A DNA stretch of 8,005 nucleotides from Actinomycetes bacterium (lineage in GTDB: Bacteria > Actinomycetota > Acidimicrobiia > Acidimicrobiales > RAAP-2): NCBI GenBank assembly GCA_021781315.1, contig JAJXXB010000083.1, forward strand, positions 1-8,005. Direction: 5' to 3'. Both the position numbers and the translations under genes were made by a program. The notes under the pieces were generated by a model, which was not told the DNA's origin, did no database searches, and saw only the letters and a list, made by a program, of their open reading frames with translations. Shown piece by piece: positions 6,043 to 8,005 of this stretch; position 1 is the stretch's first letter, and every line of letters starts with the position of its first letter.

Positions 6043-7059
6043 CTAGGCGATCTGTGCGATCACGTCGTTCACGTAGTCGACGTCCTCGTCGGTGACGTCG
6101 TGGTGGGTCACCAGACGCACGAGGTTCGCCGCCAGCGTGTCGGCCAGCACACCGCGATCTCCGAGGGCACCCACGATCTCGCAGGCGCGTTCGTGGGCGA
6201 AGGCCACGATGTTGGTGCGACACGAGGTTGGGTCATAACCCGACTCGGGCCAGGACGTCGCGACCGTCGTGGCGATCGCCCGAGCTCGACGGTGGTCGTC
6301 GGCGAGGCGATCGATCATCGAGTCGAGGGCTACGAGTCCGGCCGCGGCGATCACGCCCGCCTGGCGCATCGCACCGCCGAGGCGCTTGCGCTCGACGCGC
6401 GCGGCCGCCATCAGCTCGGACGGCCCGGCGAGGAGGGACCCCACCGGCGCACAGAGACCCTTGGACAGGCACGACATCACCGTGGTGGCCGGCGCGGCGT
6501 AGTCGGCCGCCGAGATCCCCGTGGCGATCACCGCGTTGAAGAGCCGCGCGCCGTCCATGTGCAGCGGTGTTCCCGCGAGCACGTCAGCGATGGCGGCGAG
6601 GCTCTCCCTATCCCACGGCGTTCCCCCCGAGGGCATGTGCGTGTTCTCGATGCTCACCAGTGCGACGTGAGGCCGGTGATACGTGTGGGCGTCGAGCAGC
6701 ATCGCGACCTCGTCGGCGTCGAGCACGCCGCGCTCGTCGTTGACAGTGGCGAATTGAACTCCCGAGTTGCGCGCCGCCGCGCCGAACTCGAAGTCGACCA
6801 CGTGCTGGTTGCGCCCGGCGACGATGACGTCGCCGGGTCGAGTCAGGACGCGCACCGCGATCTGATTGGCCATGACCCCCGAGGGCACGAAGAGCGCGGC
6901 CTCCTTACCCACGAGGGTCGCGTAGCGCGCCTCGAGGGCGTTGACGGTGGGGTCTTCGCCCGAGCCATCGTCACCCACCTCTGCGCGGGCCATCGCCTCG
7001 CGCATCGCCGCCGTCGGCTGGGTCACGGTGTCGCTGCGAAGGTCGACGCGTCTCATCAT
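6043..7059 (-). CDS. ltaE: Low-specificity L-threonine aldolase (PLP-dependent beta-eliminating lyase family)
   Basis: Cytosolic PLP enzyme of 338 residues, the usual length for the family. It cleaves L-threonine and L-allo-threonine to glycine and acetaldehyde, feeding glycine and one-carbon metabolism. The N-terminal [12 protein letters not shown] (5-16) is the family signature, followed by [14 protein letters not shown] (27-40). FVPSGVMAN (57-65) is the phosphate-binding region. Within [12 protein letters not shown] (84-95), His86 is likely the ring-stacking histidine. [11 protein letters not shown] (166-176) supplies Asp169, which contacts the pyridine nitrogen, and Arg172. [13 protein letters not shown] (196-208) carries the Schiff-base Lys200. 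All expected catalytic residues are present. The ATG at 7059 is followed directly by a second ATG at 7056; either could be used. TAACCT ends 6 bases before 7059, suggesting a leaderless transcript. Related lyases act on other beta-hydroxy amino acids, so exact specificity is uncertain. Confidence 0.93.
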   Translation of the reverse strand: MMRRVDLRSDTVTQPTAAMREAMARAEVGDDGSGEDPTVNALEARYATLVGKEAALFVPSGVMANQIAVRVLTRPGDVIVAGRNQHVVDFEFGAAARNSGVQFATVNDERGVLDADEVAMLLDAHTYHRPHVALVSIENTHMPSGGTPWDRESLAAIADVLAGTPLHMDGARLFNAVIATGISAADYAAPATTVMSCLSKGLCAPVGSLLAGPSELMAAARVERKRLGGAMRQAGVIAAAGLVALDSMIDRLADDHRRARAIATTVATSWPESGYDPTSCRTNIVAFAHERACEIVGALGDRGVLADTLAANLVRLVTHHDVTDEDVDYVNDVIAQIA

Positions 7060-7065
7060 GGGACG

Positions 7066-7071
7066 AGGTTA
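7066..7071 (-). promoter_or_regulatory. Candidate -10 element for the threonine aldolase gene (leaderless)
   Basis: Read on the minus strand, TAACCT fits TANNNT and ends 6 bases before ATG 7059, so transcription would begin at or next to the start codon. The absence of a good Shine-Dalgarno agrees. No -35 is recognisable. Confidence 0.45.
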
Positions 7072-7077
7072 CGCCTC

Positions 7078-7083
7078 TACACT
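7078..7083 (+). promoter_or_regulatory. Candidate -10 element for the thioesterase gene (leaderless)
   Basis: TACACT fits TANNNT and ends 6 bases before ATG 7090, the same geometry as the opposing promoter of the threonine aldolase gene. No Shine-Dalgarno lies between them, as expected for a leaderless mRNA. No -35 is recognisable. Confidence 0.45.
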
Positions 7084-7089
7084 TTGCCC

Positions 7090-7503
7090 ATGAGCGAGAT
7101 TCCTTCCGACCGACTCCCCATCACCGCCGGGGTGCATGAGCACCTCGGCGTGCGCGTCGTCGAGGGATCCAAGGAGCGCGTCGTCCTGGCCGTCGAAGTC
7201 GGACCCATCCACCACCAGCCCTACGGCATCCTCCACGGGGGCGTCTCGGCGCTGCTCGCCGAGGGCGCGGCGTCCTTCGGCGGGGCACTCAACGTCAACC
7301 CCGACCAGATCGTCGTGGGCACCGAGCTCAACTGCTCGCACCTGCGTCCCATGACCGAAGGGACGCTCTCAGCGACGGCCACGCCGATTCGCATCGGGCG
7401 CAGCGTCCAGGTCTGGGGCATCGAGATGACCGACGAACGCGGGCGCCTGATCAGCGTCGCCCGTTGCTCCCTGCAAGTTATGGCGGCACCACCGGCGCGC
7501 TAG
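7090..7503 (+). CDS. PaaI/YdiI-type hotdog-fold acyl-CoA thioesterase
   Basis: Cytosolic thioesterase of 137 residues, a single hotdog domain of typical size. The active-site segment [19 protein letters not shown] (41-59) closely resembles the E. coli YdiI/MenI pattern (QPFGLLHGGAS..LAES). Glu58 would be the catalytic carboxylate, with Gln43 and His49 in supporting roles. [16 protein letters not shown] (76-91) and [18 protein letters not shown] (103-120) cover the CoA-binding strands that follow. YdiI/MenI hydrolyses 1,4-dihydroxy-2-naphthoyl-CoA in menaquinone synthesis, and PaaI acts on phenylacetyl-CoA-type esters. No menaquinone or phenylacetate gene is visible here, so the substrate is open. 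The same reading frame stays open far upstream through the antisense of the threonine aldolase gene, but ATG 7090 is the start because the domain begins there and a TACACT element lies just upstream. A fabH-type gene follows 46 bases later on the same strand. Confidence 0.9.
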   Translation: MSEIPSDRLPITAGVHEHLGVRVVEGSKERVVLAVEVGPIHHQPYGILHGGVSALLAEGAASFGGALNVNPDQIVVGTELNCSHLRPMTEGTLSATATPIRIGRSVQVWGIEMTDERGRLISVARCSLQVMAAPPAR

Positions 7504-7515
7504 GGAGCCGACCTA

Positions 7516-7534
7516 GACTGGCGAAAAGCCAGTC
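7516..7534 (+). other. Perfect 7-bp hairpin between the thioesterase and fabH genes
   Basis: GACTGGC and GCCAGTC flank a GAAAA loop. There is no T tract after it, so it is not a classical intrinsic terminator. It could be an attenuating or mRNA-stabilising hairpin or a repressor-binding inverted repeat. A TAGACT (7514-7519) that fits TANNNT overlaps its left arm, and AAAGGG (7536-7541), a possible ribosome site, follows it. Confidence 0.45.
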
Positions 7535-7549
7535 GAAAGGGCCGTCTTC

Positions 7550-8005
7550 ATGGGAGTTCGCTTTAAGGGTTGGGGTATTGCCGTACCCGAACGGGTCGTC
7601 ACCAACGACGAGCTCTCCCAGACCCTCGACACCTCTGACGAGTGGATCCGCGAGCGCACCGGAATCCGCGAGCGCCGTATCGGCGGATCGGCCGGATCCC
7701 TCGGCGCCCGGGCCGGCGCGGCGGCGATCGCCGACGCGGGTGTCAGCCTCGACTCGATCGACTTTCTCCTTCTCGCCACGACCACGCCAGATCGCATTGC
7801 GCCGGCGACGTCAACCGCGATCACGGCCGAGCTGGGACTCACGTGTCCCGCGATGGACGTGAACGCCGCCTGCAGCGGCTTCATGTTCGCCCTACGAACC
7901 GCTCAGGGACTGCTCGAAACGGGCAACAAGCGCATCCTGCTCGTGGGCGCGGAGAACCTCTCTCGCTGGGTGGATTGGAACGACCGCAACATGGCCGTGC
8001 TGCTG
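7550..8005 (+). CDS. fabH: 3-oxoacyl-ACP synthase III, KAS III (partial, C-terminus beyond right edge)
   Basis: The first 152 residues of a cytosolic thiolase-fold condensing enzyme, still open at the right edge; full KAS III proteins are about 310-340 residues. KAS III starts fatty-acid synthesis by condensing an acyl-CoA with malonyl-ACP. FKGWGIAVPERVVTNDEL (5-22) is the usual N-terminus, DTSDEWIRERTGIRERRI (27-44) is the family signature, and TTTPDRIAPATS (77-88) and DVNAACSGFMFAL (103-115) follow with the active-site Cys108. The His and Asn of the catalytic triad would lie beyond the window. The ATG at 7550 is supported by AAAGGG about 8 bases upstream and by the conserved opening. It may be transcribed with the thioesterase 46 bases upstream or from its own TAGACT element. 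KAS III-like enzymes also serve polyketide and other acyl condensations, so a housekeeping role is likely but not certain. Confidence 0.93.
   Translation, partial: MGVRFKGWGIAVPERVVTNDELSQTLDTSDEWIRERTGIRERRIGGSAGSLGARAGAAAIADAGVSLDSIDFLLLATTTPDRIAPATSTAITAELGLTCPAMDVNAACSGFMFALRTAQGLLETGNKRILLVGAENLSRWVDWNDRNMAVLL

Noticed and set aside
6100..7089. Upstream extension of the thioesterase frame into a 467-residue protein
   Set aside because: The extension is antisense to the well-supported threonine aldolase gene and has no recognisable domain. The hotdog domain begins at ATG 7090.

Overview
The window is GC-rich, densely packed, ordinary chromosomal bacterial DNA, most likely from an actinobacterium and possibly an Acidimicrobiia-like lineage. 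This rests on codon use, frequent GTG starts, MshB/Mca-type deacetylases, and very short or overlapping gene junctions with apparently leaderless promoters. The taxonomic call is an inference from style and gene content; there is no rRNA or tRNA to confirm it. I see no mobile element, CRISPR array or tRNA, and no stretch over 300 bases lacks a gene.

Layout, right to left on the minus strand: a low-specificity threonine aldolase (7059-6043); a soluble PRC-barrel/MgtE-N/CBS protein (5976-4717); a 159-base intercistronic leader that can fold into a three-way junction followed by a Shine-Dalgarno-masking helix; an NRAMP-family transporter with altered metal-site motifs (4557-2974); two tandem LmbE/PIG-L zinc deacetylases that overlap by ATGA (2964-2149 and 2152-1298); and the ATPase and permease of a NitT/TauT-type ABC importer that overlap by GTGA (1263-508 and 511 to the left edge). 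Junctions from the NRAMP gene leftward are 9 bases, an overlap, 34 bases and an overlap, so these five genes probably form one transcription unit, perhaps including the MgtE-like gene. On the plus strand, a hotdog thioesterase (7090-7503) is divergent from the threonine aldolase across only 30 bases. It is followed by the N-terminal part of a FabH-type ketoacyl-ACP synthase III that runs off the right edge.

The centre of interest is the metal module. A protein resembling the cytosolic Mg2+-sensing half of MgtE, but with no membrane domain, sits directly upstream of an NRAMP relative. That transporter has lost the DPGN asparagine and the helix-6 methionine that are typical of transition-metal NRAMPs, as expected of the Mg2+-transporting branch. 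The leader between the two has the layout of a riboswitch-like element. The working hypothesis is a Mg2+ (or other divalent cation) uptake system with a separate sensor protein and RNA-level control. The rest looks like housekeeping metabolism: thiol-type deacetylases, small-molecule import, glycine/threonine metabolism and acyl-CoA/fatty-acid chemistry.
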